Source: Bryobacter sp. CoA8 C33 (lineage in GTDB: Bacteria; Acidobacteriota; Terriglobia; Bryobacterales; Bryobacteraceae). From it: a stretch of 41,597 nucleotides of DNA. The stretch spans positions 1 to 41,597 of the forward strand of contig JAINDK010000008.1 of NCBI GenBank assembly GCA_019931185.1, written 5' to 3'. Position numbers and translations under genes: made by a program. The number at the start of each line of letters is the position of its first letter. Position 1 is the stretch's first letter. Below the pieces are notes generated by a model. It searched no databases, was not told the DNA's origin, and saw only the letters and a list, made by a program, of their open reading frames with translations. Below are positions 34,002 through 41,597 of the stretch, piece after piece.

Positions 34002-34469
34002 AAGATCAGAAGTTCCGGGCTCACGTTGGCGCTAACGGCTCTGTTGGCAGCCAGCGCTTGGGCACAATCATTCACGGCGAGCGCACGCGGCACGGTCAGC
34101 GATGAATCCGGCGCGACGGTGGGTGCCGCCAAGATCGTGATTACAGACCAGGACCGCGGAACGAGCTTTCGTTCCGAGGCCGATGGACAAGGGCGTTTTG
34201 TCGTCACGGCGCTGCCGCCGGGCAACTATATCTTGTTCGTCGAAGCCTCAGGCTTCAAGAAATTTTCGAGCGGTAAGTTTAGCGTCGCGGTGCAGGAGCA
34301 GGCCACCGTCAATGCGCGACTGCAGGTCGGTGACGTAAACACGACGGTCGAGGTGCAGGGTTCAGCCGCTTTGGTGAATACGACCATCTCGAACCTGGGG
34401 CAGGTGATCGACAACAAATACATTCTTTCGCTGCCGAATTTGGCGCGTAATTCGATGAGCTTGGCATAA
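33999..34469 (+). CDS. Receptor 5' fragment: signal peptide, regulatory domain and start of plug
   Basis: The 156-residue fragment ends at the in-frame TAA. It includes the signal peptide, the carboxypeptidase-regulatory-like domain (LPPGNYILFVEASGFKKFSS is its typical end) and the first part of the plug (VEVQGSAALVNTTISNLGQV). Alone it would be a small periplasmic protein without a barrel. See the pseudogene entry for the whole gene. Confidence 0.8.
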   Translation: MKIRSSGLTLALTALLAASAWAQSFTASARGTVSDESGATVGAAKIVITDQDRGTSFRSEADGQGRFVVTALPPGNYILFVEASGFKKFSSGKFSVAVQEQATVNARLQVGDVNTTVEVQGSAALVNTTISNLGQVIDNKYILSLPNLARNSMSLA

Positions 34470-34484
34470 CTAACGCCCGGAGTC

Positions 34485-37445
34485 GTGGGCTCGGGCGGCC
34501 GCCGCGGGGACAGCAACACGAATTTCGTAGCCAACGGATCGCGCAATTCGACCTCCGACGTGCTCGTGGACGGTGTCACGGTAACGACGGTGGAGCAGAA
34601 TTCGGGGATCACGGATCTCAAGTTCTCGCCATCGGTCGACGTGGTGCAGGAATTTAAGATGCAGACGAACTTCTTCTCGGCTGAGTATGGCCAGACCGGT
34701 GGCGCCGTGGTGAACATGGTGACGCGGTCGGGCACGAACAGTCTCCACGGTACGGGCTACTACTTCATGCGGGACGCGGCACTGAATGCCAACGACTGGT
34801 TCAGCAACCGTGCGGGCCGGGCGATCCCGTCCTTCCACCGCGATCAATATGGCGGTGTCATCGGCGGACCTGTCATCAAGAACAAGACGTTCTTCTTTGG
34901 TGGTTATGAGTATACGAAGCAGGAGAGCCCGACGAGCGCGGTGATTACACTGCCGACAGCGCTGCAGCGGGCGGGGAACTTCTCGGAAACCTTTACGGCC
35001 GCCGGGCAAATGATGCAGATATTCGATCCGTTCTCCACGTTTACAAACGCAGCAGGCAACATCGAGCGCCGTCCATTTGCGGGTAACATCATTCCGGCTT
35101 CGCGCATGGATCCGATCTCGTTGAAGGCGCTTTCGTTTGTACCGCAACCAAATCAACCCGGAGCCCAGTTCACGAACACAGCCAACTGGTTCGGCCAGGG
35201 TGTCAATCAGAGCAGCGGCCACCAAGCGAATATCAAGGGCGACCACAACTTCAACGCGACAAACCGCTTGAGCGGGCGCTACAGCAACGTTCGCAGTTCG
35301 GGATCGAACCCGAATCTGTTCGGTGAGGGAAATCCTTCCTACTACACAGGCGGGGTGAACCGAACGCACACCCAAGCGATGGTCGGCGACTACACGCACG
35401 TGGCGAATGCGACTACTCTCTATACGATCCGCTACGGATACACGTATTCCGATTTTGGCCGGAATCCGTTTTTCGAAACCTTTGATCTCACCACACTCGG
35501 GCTGCCGGCGAACATGAAGGAAGCAGCGACGAATCTTGTGTTCCCGCGCTTTGCCCCGGAAGGCTTCCAGGAATTCGGCACCGAGCCTTACTGGATCATG
35601 GACCGGCAGGAAGGGGTGCATCATTGGTCTGGCTCGTTAACGAAGGTGATCGGGGGACACAACATGAAGACGGGCGGGGAGCGGCGCTATAACCGGCTCG
35701 ACTACCTGCAGCCGGGCAATCCTTCTGGACGCTTCAACTTCGCCCGGGGCGTGACCTGCGCTGACCGCTTCACCTGCCCGGCCAACCAAGGCAATGGTCT
35801 GGCGTCGATGCTGATCGGCTGGACGACGGGCAGCGAATACCATATCGAGCCCAAAGCATTCTCGCGGTCAGCCTATTGGGGCTTTTACTTTCAGGACGAC
35901 TGGAAGTTGACGAACAAGCTCACGGTAAATCTGGGTCTGCGCTACGACTTCGATGTGCCGCGCTGGGAAGTGCGGAACCGCTACAGTTACTGGGATCTCG
36001 ACGCGCAATCGCCGATACGGGCACAGGGCTATTGTACGCGGGGCGTGCTGAAGTTCGTCAACAACGACCGGCGCTCGCCGTTTGATGCCGACCGGAATAA
36101 CTGGCAGCCGCGCGTAGGCTTTGCCTATGCTCTGAATGCGAAGACCGCAATCCGTTCGGGCTACGGTCTTTTCTACACACTTTCGCGGGCGACGGTATTC
36201 GGGCGCCCCGGCACGGCATTCACCATCAACTCGCCGTCGATCTGGACACTGGACTCCAACGCCACGCTCAATGCGCGGCTGGCGAATCCGTTCCCGAACG
36301 GGATCCTGCGCCCGCCCGGTTCGAGCCAGGGGGACGCCACGTTGCTCGGCTTCGGCGCCAGCACGATTCTGCCCTCAAACAACCGGAATCCCGAGTACCA
36401 CTCCTGGAACTTGTCGATCCAGCGGGAAATGCCACTGCAATCGGTGTTGGAAGTGAATTACACCGGCAGCCGAGGTACGCATTTGTTCATGCCCATCACC
36501 ACGCTATCGCCGCTTTCGCCGCGGCACTGGACACTGGGCCGAACGGCCTTGAATCAACTAGTGCCGAATCCATTTTTCGGCCAGATTACGGATTCCCGTT
36601 CGGCGCTGAGCCAACCGACGGTCACGCGCGTTCGCACGCTGCGACCGATGCCGCATTTTGACGGCACGGGCGTTGGCACGGCCGAACCGGCCCGGGGTGA
36701 CTCGAACTATCACGCCCTGCAATTGAAGTGGGAGAAGCGATTCAGCCGGGGCCTGACCATGCTGATGCACTATACGTGGTCAAAAATGATCGACAACGTC
36801 TCGCACAGCTCGGGCAATGTTTCCTGGCTGGGCGGATCCACTTCGCTGCAGAACATTTGGGACCTGCGCGGGGAGCGTTCTTTGTCGGCGCACGACATCG
36901 CCAACCGCGTCGTGATCACGGGATCCTACGAATTGCCCTTCGGCCACAAGCGTAAATGGGGTGGCAATTGGAACCGTGCTTTGAACTGGGTGGCGGGCGG
37001 CTGGGACCTCAGCGGAATGTACCTCATGCAGAGTGGCATGCCGCTGCAGGTGACCCAAGCCGGCGGAGCGATTTGGGACGGCACACAGCGGCCGAACCTG
37101 ATCGGCGACCCGAGCACTTCGGGCTCCATCCCCGATCGCATCAACAACTATTTCAACCGGGCGGCGTTCAGCCAACCCTTAGGGGACGTTCCCGGCACGG
37201 CGCCGCGCAACCTGAATTACCGCGGCCCGGGCATCAAGACGCTCGATGCCGCGCTGTTGAAGAGCATCTATGTGCGGGAAGGCCACCGCTTTGAGTTCCG
37301 GCTCGAGGCGACGAACTTCACGAACACTCCGATGTTTGGCGACCCGGCAACCAGTTTCGGGGCCGTCAACTTTGGGCAGATCACTGGGTTGCGGAGCGGG
37401 GTTGGCCCACGCAACATGCAACTCGGCTTGAAGTACTACTTTTGA
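34485..37445 (+). CDS. Receptor 3' fragment: rest of plug and beta-barrel
   Basis: The 986-codon fragment is open from GTG 34485 but has no signal peptide or good ribosome binding site, so independent production of a working receptor is unlikely. It holds the plug end (EYGQTGGAVVNMVTRSGTNS), TonB-dependent barrel sequences of the Oar group (FFFGGYEYTKQESPTSAVIT, FYFQDDWKLTNKLTVNLGLR) and the C-terminal barrel strand ending in Phe. No further frameshift is seen. Confidence 0.8.
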   Translation: MGSGGRRGDSNTNFVANGSRNSTSDVLVDGVTVTTVEQNSGITDLKFSPSVDVVQEFKMQTNFFSAEYGQTGGAVVNMVTRSGTNSLHGTGYYFMRDAALNANDWFSNRAGRAIPSFHRDQYGGVIGGPVIKNKTFFFGGYEYTKQESPTSAVITLPTALQRAGNFSETFTAAGQMMQIFDPFSTFTNAAGNIERRPFAGNIIPASRMDPISLKALSFVPQPNQPGAQFTNTANWFGQGVNQSSGHQANIKGDHNFNATNRLSGRYSNVRSSGSNPNLFGEGNPSYYTGGVNRTHTQAMVGDYTHVANATTLYTIRYGYTYSDFGRNPFFETFDLTTLGLPANMKEAATNLVFPRFAPEGFQEFGTEPYWIMDRQEGVHHWSGSLTKVIGGHNMKTGGERRYNRLDYLQPGNPSGRFNFARGVTCADRFTCPANQGNGLASMLIGWTTGSEYHIEPKAFSRSAYWGFYFQDDWKLTNKLTVNLGLRYDFDVPRWEVRNRYSYWDLDAQSPIRAQGYCTRGVLKFVNNDRRSPFDADRNNWQPRVGFAYALNAKTAIRSGYGLFYTLSRATVFGRPGTAFTINSPSIWTLDSNATLNARLANPFPNGILRPPGSSQGDATLLGFGASTILPSNNRNPEYHSWNLSIQREMPLQSVLEVNYTGSRGTHLFMPITTLSPLSPRHWTLGRTALNQLVPNPFFGQITDSRSALSQPTVTRVRTLRPMPHFDGTGVGTAEPARGDSNYHALQLKWEKRFSRGLTMLMHYTWSKMIDNVSHSSGNVSWLGGSTSLQNIWDLRGERSLSAHDIANRVVITGSYELPFGHKRKWGGNWNRALNWVAGGWDLSGMYLMQSGMPLQVTQAGGAIWDGTQRPNLIGDPSTSGSIPDRINNYFNRAAFSQPLGDVPGTAPRNLNYRGPGIKTLDAALLKSIYVREGHRFEFRLEATNFTNTPMFGDPATSFGAVNFGQITGLRSGVGPRNMQLGLKYYF

Positions 37446-37465
37446 GCAGGAGCTTTGACTGCTTG

Positions 37466-37498
37466 AAACAGGCCGCCGCTGCGCGCGGAGGCCTGTTT
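37466..37498. terminator. Hairpin between convergent genes
   Basis: AAACAGGCC (37466-37474) pairs with GGCCTGTTT (37490-37498), with an inner CCGC/GCGG stem. It has A- and T-rich ends and stands between the receptor stop and the stop of the minus-strand quinoprotein, so it could serve both directions. Confidence 0.7.
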
Positions 37499-37525
37499 GC
37501 TGATCTCCCGCACTAGGCGGAGCGG

Positions 37526-39820
37526 CTAGTCGAGGGTGAAGGAAAGTATGTTGCCGCCCGCGGCGACGGCAACATGTTGCTTGCCATGAACAGTGTAGGT
37601 CATGGGCGAGGCCTTCCAGGCGGCGCCGGAATTAAAGTGCCAGAGAGGTTTACCCGTCCGGGCGTCGGCGGCCGCAAAGCTGCCGCCCGATTGCCCGTAG
37701 AACACGAGCCCACCGGCCGTCGACAGAACGCCCGAGTAATTCGATTCCGGAGCGCCGACCTGGGGCTGTTCCCAGACGACCTTGCCGGTTTGGATGTCGA
37801 GGGCGCGCAGGAGTTTGCGCGGAGGGTTAGCCGGGTCGTTGTAAGGCACGAACCAACTGCCAGCCTGCCGGTATAAATTGCAGTCCTCGACGACCATGAC
37901 ATAGAACAGCTTGGCATCGGGGTTATAGGCAGTCGAGTACCAGTTTGTGGCGCCACGGACGGCGGGACAGGCAACGGTGCCGCCCATGGTGGGGCGGGCT
38001 TTCTCGTTGACGCGCGGCCGGCCCTTGCCATCGAGGCCCGTAGCCCAGGTCAGCTTCTCGACAAAGGGTTTACCCAAGAGAAACTCGCCGGTGACGCGGT
38101 CGAGGACATAGAAGAAGCCATTGCGGTTGGCCTGCAGCAGAAGCTGGCGCGGTTTACCGGCGAAGACTTCATCGACAAGCACCAGCGGTTCGGTGGCGTC
38201 CCAGTCCCAGAGATCATGCGGGGTGAATTGAAAGTGCCAGCGCAGCTTGCCGGTTTTACGCTCGAGCGCGACCACGGAATCGGTGTAGAGGTTGTCCCCG
38301 CGGCGCTCCGTACCGTCGGTATCAGGATAGGGATTGCCGACAGGCCAGTAGATGAGATCGAGGCTGGGATCGAAAGAGCCCGTCAGCCACGTGGCGCCGC
38401 CGCCCTGCTCGAGCGCGTTGCCAATCCAGGTTTCTGAACCTGGCTCGCCGCGGCGTGGGATGGTCCAGAAGCGCCAAACCTCGCGGCCGGTGTCCGGATC
38501 ATGGGCCGAGAGAAAACCACGCAGGGGGGCGTCTCCACCGCCGACACCCGCAACGACGAGGCCGCCGGCGACCAGGGGCGCGGCGGTGGCGCCATAGGCG
38601 CCGGGCAGCCCTTCGGGCAGAAAGACCTGCCAAATGAGAGCGCCCGTGAGGCGGTTGAGCGCGATGAGGTGCGCGTCATCGGTGGCAAAGAAAATCTTGT
38701 CTCCGAGAAGGGCGGCGCCGCGCTGGGCGCCCTTGGCGGCGTCGCCAGAGATCTTGCTCGCCTCGGCGCGCGGGCGGTTGTAACACCAGATTTCGCGTCC
38801 CGTATCGCCGGCCACGGCACAGACTTGGTTGGGAGCGGTTACATAAAGCACGCCGTCGGCGGCCAGTGGCGTCGTCTGCAGGCCTAGATGTGGCAAGGAG
38901 TAGGACCAGGCCAGTTTGAGCCGGTGCGCGTTCGCCGTATCGATCTGATTGAGCGGGCTATGACGATTGGCGCTGGGCAGCCCATGGTAGCCCGGCCATT
39001 GTCCAGGCTGTGGACGATCCACGGCGGCGATGGCAGCCGGTGGAGTGGTGGAAGGCGCCTTTGGCAAAGCCCCGTTGGGAATGCCGCCGAGGCGGCTGAG
39101 ATAGGCAATCAGGTTGGTGCGTTCCGTATCGTCGAGCCGCGCGGGCGGCATGTAGGAAGTGAGTTCTTCCTCAATTTTGAGTTGGCCTGAAAGCAGGTGC
39201 AGTCGTCCGTCGAAGCTTTGCAGTTGCAGGTCCTGCGCGCCGCGGGCGCGGGCAAAGCCACGCAACTTCTCACCCTTCACGGTTTCCACGTGGACGACGG
39301 TCCAGGGGTGGTCCGGGCAAAATGCCCAGGAAGGGCAGGAAGCGGCGTTGCGCTTGCCGCGACGTGAATTAGGATCGCGCAGTTGGGCCTCGATTTCGCG
39401 CACGGTCAATTCACGGCCGATCGAGGAGAGATCCGGGCCATTGGCGGCGCCACTACCGCGCACCATGTGGCAGCCCTGGCAACGGGCCTCAAAGATCTTC
39501 TGACCGAGGGCGGTATCTCCAGGGGGGGCCGCATCAAATGCCGAGGCGCTCCAGGAGCGAACCGTGCGCGCCAGCAGATCCAGATCGGCCGCTGGGAGGT
39601 TGCCAAAAGCGGGCATGCCGCCCTGCGTGCCTTTGGCAATCAGGTTGCGAATCGATTGCTCGGTGGCGGCACGGAGGCTGCGGGTATCGATCAGATTCGG
39701 GCCGCGGTCAGTGCCGGTGGCGGAATCACCATGACAGGCGGCACAGTATTTGCGGTAGGCAATGGGGAATTCCTGAGCGGGTAGAAGCAGGGAGAAGAGC
39801 AGAACAGCGAAGTACTTCAT
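37526..39820 (-). CDS. PQQ-dependent quinoprotein dehydrogenase with two N-terminal cytochrome c domains
   Basis: The 764-residue protein has a signal peptide (MKYFAVLLFSLLLPAQ) and two haem c motifs, CAACH (26-30) and CQGCH (114-118). Likely distal Met ligands are in GGMPAF and YMPPARLDD. Residues about 265-764 form an eight-bladed PQQ propeller: QWPGYHGLPSANRHSPLNQI, GDNLYTDSVVALERKTGKLR and TPHDLWDWDATEPLVLVDE are typical of quinoprotein alcohol dehydrogenases. Haem domains usually sit at the C-terminus in type II alcohol dehydrogenases; here they are at the N-terminus. No vicinal Cys-Cys pair of methanol dehydrogenase is visible. It oxidises an unknown alcohol or sugar in the periplasm and probably passes electrons to the respiratory chain. 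No PQQ synthesis genes are in the window. Confidence 0.9.
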   Translation of the reverse strand: MKYFAVLLFSLLLPAQEFPIAYRKYCAACHGDSATGTDRGPNLIDTRSLRAATEQSIRNLIAKGTQGGMPAFGNLPAADLDLLARTVRSWSASAFDAAPPGDTALGQKIFEARCQGCHMVRGSGAANGPDLSSIGRELTVREIEAQLRDPNSRRGKRNAASCPSWAFCPDHPWTVVHVETVKGEKLRGFARARGAQDLQLQSFDGRLHLLSGQLKIEEELTSYMPPARLDDTERTNLIAYLSRLGGIPNGALPKAPSTTPPAAIAAVDRPQPGQWPGYHGLPSANRHSPLNQIDTANAHRLKLAWSYSLPHLGLQTTPLAADGVLYVTAPNQVCAVAGDTGREIWCYNRPRAEASKISGDAAKGAQRGAALLGDKIFFATDDAHLIALNRLTGALIWQVFLPEGLPGAYGATAAPLVAGGLVVAGVGGGDAPLRGFLSAHDPDTGREVWRFWTIPRRGEPGSETWIGNALEQGGGATWLTGSFDPSLDLIYWPVGNPYPDTDGTERRGDNLYTDSVVALERKTGKLRWHFQFTPHDLWDWDATEPLVLVDEVFAGKPRQLLLQANRNGFFYVLDRVTGEFLLGKPFVEKLTWATGLDGKGRPRVNEKARPTMGGTVACPAVRGATNWYSTAYNPDAKLFYVMVVEDCNLYRQAGSWFVPYNDPANPPRKLLRALDIQTGKVVWEQPQVGAPESNYSGVLSTAGGLVFYGQSGGSFAAADARTGKPLWHFNSGAAWKASPMTYTVHGKQHVAVAAGGNILSFTLD

Positions 39821-39836
39821 CGCAGCTTGATTCTAT

Positions 39837-41042
39837 CTAAAGGCGGGCAATGCGGCGCTGCGTCAGCCAGAAAACCCCGCTGGTCAGCACCAGCAGCAGT
39901 CCATTGACGGCTAGCACATGCGGCGCCGAAAAGCTCTCGATCAACTTACCAGAAGCAAACGCGCCGAAGGGCATGCCGCCACGAAAGGCGACGTTGTAGA
40001 TGCTCATGACGCGGCCGCGCATGGAGTCCTGGGTCTGTGTCTGCACGAGAGAGCTGACCAAACCGAAGCAAGCGATCAGGGCCGCGCCACCGAGAAAGAG
40101 CATGAGGCAGGCGATGTAGAAGTTGCTGGACATGGCAAAGCCGGTAATGAATAAACCGAGGGCCAGCAGAGAGCCCAGTGCAAGCCGGCCCTTGTGGGGT
40201 ACGTGGGTTGTCGCGGCTACGATAATTCCACCGGCGACGCTACCCAGGCCGGAGATGACGAGCATTTCTGAATATGCTTCCTTGCCGAGGTGGAAGACGC
40301 GCTCGGCGAAGACCGGCAGGAAGGTCATGATCGGCAGACCAAGTAAAGTCATGAGGAAAGCAAGCACGACCAAGCCGCCCATCACGGAATGGTCGCGCAT
40401 GAAGCGCAGGCCCACTTTCATGCTCTCGAGGACGGGTTCCTTGCCGAGGTTGGCCGGCGGGCGTGGGGCGACACTGAGCAGCGTGAAGATGACCGCGACG
40501 AAGCTGAGCGCATTCAGACCAAAACACCACGTGGCGCCGAAGGTGGACAGTGTGACCCCGCCGATGGTGGGCCCGATCACACGCGCCACGTTGAATTGAA
40601 TCGAATTCATGGCGATGGCGTTTTGCAGATCCTCCTTCTGGACAAGCGACGGGATCATCGCCTGGTAGGCAGGTCCGCCGAAGGCCTGGGCGGTGCCGAC
40701 AACGAAGCTGAGTAGCAGCACGTGCCAGACTTCAACGGCGCCAAAGCCCACCAGGCAGGCGAGAAGAATCGCGCAGGTCATCTGCACCAATTGGGAAACG
40801 ACGAGGATTTTGCGGCGGTCTTTCCGGTCGGCCACGACGCCGCCCAGCATACTGAACAGGAAAATGGGAATCTGGCCAAGAAAGGCATCGAGTCCGAGAT
40901 ACCAGGCCGATTTCGTCAATTCATAAACCAGCCAGCTCTGCGCCAGATTTTGCATCCACGTGCCGATGGAGGACGTGCAAGCGCCCAGCCACATGCGGCG
41001 GAATTCAGCATACTCAAATGCCTTGAAGATCTGGCGTTTCAA
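39837..41042 (-). CDS. Major facilitator superfamily exporter (EntS/MFS_3-like)
   Basis: This 401-residue protein has about eleven or twelve hydrophobic segments. The N-terminus SFxxAEFRRMWLGACTSSIG-like block (EYAEFRRMWLGACTSSIGTW), the loop ADRKDRRKILVVSQ (the MFS A-like motif GGVVADRKDRRK) and QAFGGPAYQAMIPSLVQKED are typical of the EntS/MFS_3 group of exporters. Substrates in the family include siderophores and drugs; none can be named here. It starts 14 nt after the VOC gene and ends 16 nt before the quinoprotein gene on the same strand. Confidence 0.9.
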   Translation of the reverse strand: MKRQIFKAFEYAEFRRMWLGACTSSIGTWMQNLAQSWLVYELTKSAWYLGLDAFLGQIPIFLFSMLGGVVADRKDRRKILVVSQLVQMTCAILLACLVGFGAVEVWHVLLLSFVVGTAQAFGGPAYQAMIPSLVQKEDLQNAIAMNSIQFNVARVIGPTIGGVTLSTFGATWCFGLNALSFVAVIFTLLSVAPRPPANLGKEPVLESMKVGLRFMRDHSVMGGLVVLAFLMTLLGLPIMTFLPVFAERVFHLGKEAYSEMLVISGLGSVAGGIIVAATTHVPHKGRLALGSLLALGLFITGFAMSSNFYIACLMLFLGGAALIACFGLVSSLVQTQTQDSMRGRVMSIYNVAFRGGMPFGAFASGKLIESFSAPHVLAVNGLLLVLTSGVFWLTQRRIARL

Positions 41043-41056
41043 AGGACTTGGATCGC

Positions 41057-41431
41057 TTAAGGAAGCGGCTTTTCGCGTTGGATCAGGTGGCAGAGATTGC
41101 CGTCAGCGTCGACGAAGAAGACGAGACGATTGCCCTGGTTGGAAAAAGGCTCACCCTTGAATTCGACGCCCTTGGCCTGGAGGTGGGCATGGGCGGCGTC
41201 AAAGTCGTCACTCAGAATCGCCAGATGCCGAATGCCGGGAGTCTTCATGGCGTTTGGGCCGCGATCCCCTTCGCTCGGGATGATCTCGAGCATAGTGCCG
41301 TTCTTTGCCTTGACGAAGTAATTACCGGCGTATTCGAAGTTAACGTGGAAACCGAGATGCTCCACGTACCATTCGGCGAGGCGCTTCGGGTCGGGGGAAG
41401 CAATTGCGGTGTGTTCTAGGCCTTGAAACAT
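41057..41431 (-). CDS. VOC-family (glyoxalase/bleomycin resistance-like) protein
   Basis: The 124-residue protein shows two beta-alpha-beta-beta-beta modules. Likely metal ligands are His7 (GLEHTAIASP), the Glu in GTMLEIIP, His in GIRHLAILSD and a final His in LCHLIQR where Glu is more usual. The family includes glyoxalase I, dioxygenases and resistance proteins; the substrate is unknown. It lies upstream of the MFS exporter in the same direction. The start codon is 40 nt from the stop codon of a transposase at the window edge. Confidence 0.87.
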   Translation of the reverse strand: MFQGLEHTAIASPDPKRLAEWYVEHLGFHVNFEYAGNYFVKAKNGTMLEIIPSEGDRGPNAMKTPGIRHLAILSDDFDAAHAHLQAKGVEFKGEPFSNQGNRLVFFVDADGNLCHLIQREKPLP

Positions 41432-41597
41432 AGGATCTCTTAGTTTAGCAAGCCGGGGCTAGTGGTGTGCTTCAAACAGTCTGCCTGTTATTCAGTGCGC
41501 TCTGTGCCCGCATGACTTTGGCAAGGATATCCTGAGCGCTGGCGGTCCAGATGAAGGGTTTGGGCTCCTCATTGTGGTGGTCTACATATCCGTCGAG
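41432..41597 (-). mobile_element. End of an IS630-family insertion sequence
   Basis: The transposase 3' end is visible and the element boundary must lie between about 41440 and 41471. TA dinucleotides at 41446-41447 and 41460-41461 are candidate insertion sites because this family duplicates TA. The terminal repeat cannot be verified because the other end is outside the window. Confidence 0.55.
41472..41597 (-). CDS. C-terminal end of an IS630-type transposase, truncated by the window edge
   Basis: The frame is open from the right edge to TGA 41472-41474 and encodes the last 41 residues. The block GYVDHHNEEPKPFIWTASAQ followed by DILAKVMRAQ is the typical C-terminus of IS630/Tc1-mariner-like transposases (HN-x-PKPFxWT then an Ile-Leu helix). 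The rest of the element lies outside the window. Confidence 0.8.
   Translation of the reverse strand, partial: LDGYVDHHNEEPKPFIWTASAQDILAKVMRAQSALNNRQTV

Larger units (their letters stand above)
33999..37445 (+). pseudogene. Oar-like TonB-dependent receptor interrupted by one in-frame stop codon
   Basis: The complete frame of 1149 codons would encode a TonB-dependent outer-membrane receptor. It has a signal peptide, a carboxypeptidase-regulatory-like domain (about 24-105, TASARGTVSDESGATVGAAK), a plug domain and a 22-strand-type barrel ending in the aromatic C-terminus QLGLKYYF. TAA at 34467-34469 interrupts the sequence NSMSLA-stop-LTPGVVGSGG; relatives typically have a Tyr codon in SLAYLTPGV, so a single TAC or TAT to TAA change explains it. 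The frame before and after the stop is the same and otherwise intact. Possible readings are a recent nonsense mutation, a base-calling error, or readthrough. The family imports large substrates such as oligosaccharides or iron chelates; the substrate here is unknown. Confidence 0.85.

Noticed and set aside
33999-37445. Reading the receptor as two independent genes
   Set aside because: Both pieces share a frame, the motif across the stop is continuous, and the second piece has no signal peptide or ribosome binding site.
1-41597. CRISPR arrays, tRNA or rRNA genes, prophage
   Set aside because: No regularly spaced repeats, cloverleaf-like conserved motifs or phage structural genes were seen on reading both strands.

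Overview
The window looks like a chromosomal segment of an Acidobacteriota bacterium, most likely of the Solibacter/Bryobacter group. The evidence is a secreted beta-propeller protein ending in the TIGR03437 domain (a hallmark of Solibacter relatives), an Oar-like TonB-dependent receptor with an N-terminal carboxypeptidase-regulatory domain, high GC coding DNA, and a full Tad pilus operon next to carbohydrate-related genes. No rRNA, tRNA or CRISPR array was seen.

Region 1 (1-3740) holds the 3' end of an unidentified gene, a secreted GlcG/HbpS-type protein, an AT-rich gap with a perfect 30-bp palindrome, an unrecognised HEAT-like protein on the minus strand, and an RRM RNA-binding protein followed 6 nt later by a RhlE-type DEAD-box helicase, closed by a strong terminator. 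Region 2 (3843-12322) has a very unusual secreted fusion of a heparinase II/III-like protein with two FGE-sulfatase modules, then the glycine cleavage system. gcvP is on the minus strand behind a tandem glycine riboswitch with a small monooxygenase-like gene upstream, and gcvT-gcvH run divergently. A GT-C membrane glycosyltransferase follows gcvH by 4 nt.

Region 3 (14204-18772) is a minus-strand run of envelope genes: SGNH/sialate O-acetylesterase-like protein, parvulin PPIase, an HExxH protein, a TlpA-like lipoprotein thioredoxin, a stand-alone DsbD-alpha protein and a GT9 heptosyltransferase-like protein. Region 4 (18820-30899) is a tightly coupled 13-gene Tad/Flp pilus operon on the minus strand: DUF192, TPR protein, Flp pilin, a GT-C-like membrane protein, CpaB, CpaC secretin, TadG-like, two TadE-like, CpaE/TadZ, CpaF/TadA, TadB, TadC. 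Many of its genes overlap by 1-4 nt. No prepilin peptidase is present, and a multi-pass GT-C-like protein occupies the place where one is often found.

Region 5 (31008-37445) is divergent from the Tad operon: a TIGR03437 propeller protein, then a TonB-dependent receptor split by one in-frame TAA codon with the rest of the frame intact. Region 6 (37526-41597) is on the minus strand: a PQQ quinoprotein with two N-terminal cytochrome c domains, an MFS exporter, a VOC-family protein, and the truncated C-terminus of an IS630-type transposase at the window edge.

The most notable items are the heparinase-FGE-FGE fusion (with the FGE catalytic cysteines missing), the Tad operon with an embedded GT-C-like protein, the riboswitch between a monooxygenase-like gene and gcvP, the nonsense-interrupted receptor, and the 30-bp palindrome between convergent genes. 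All functional statements rest on motif recognition by eye; no database search was run.
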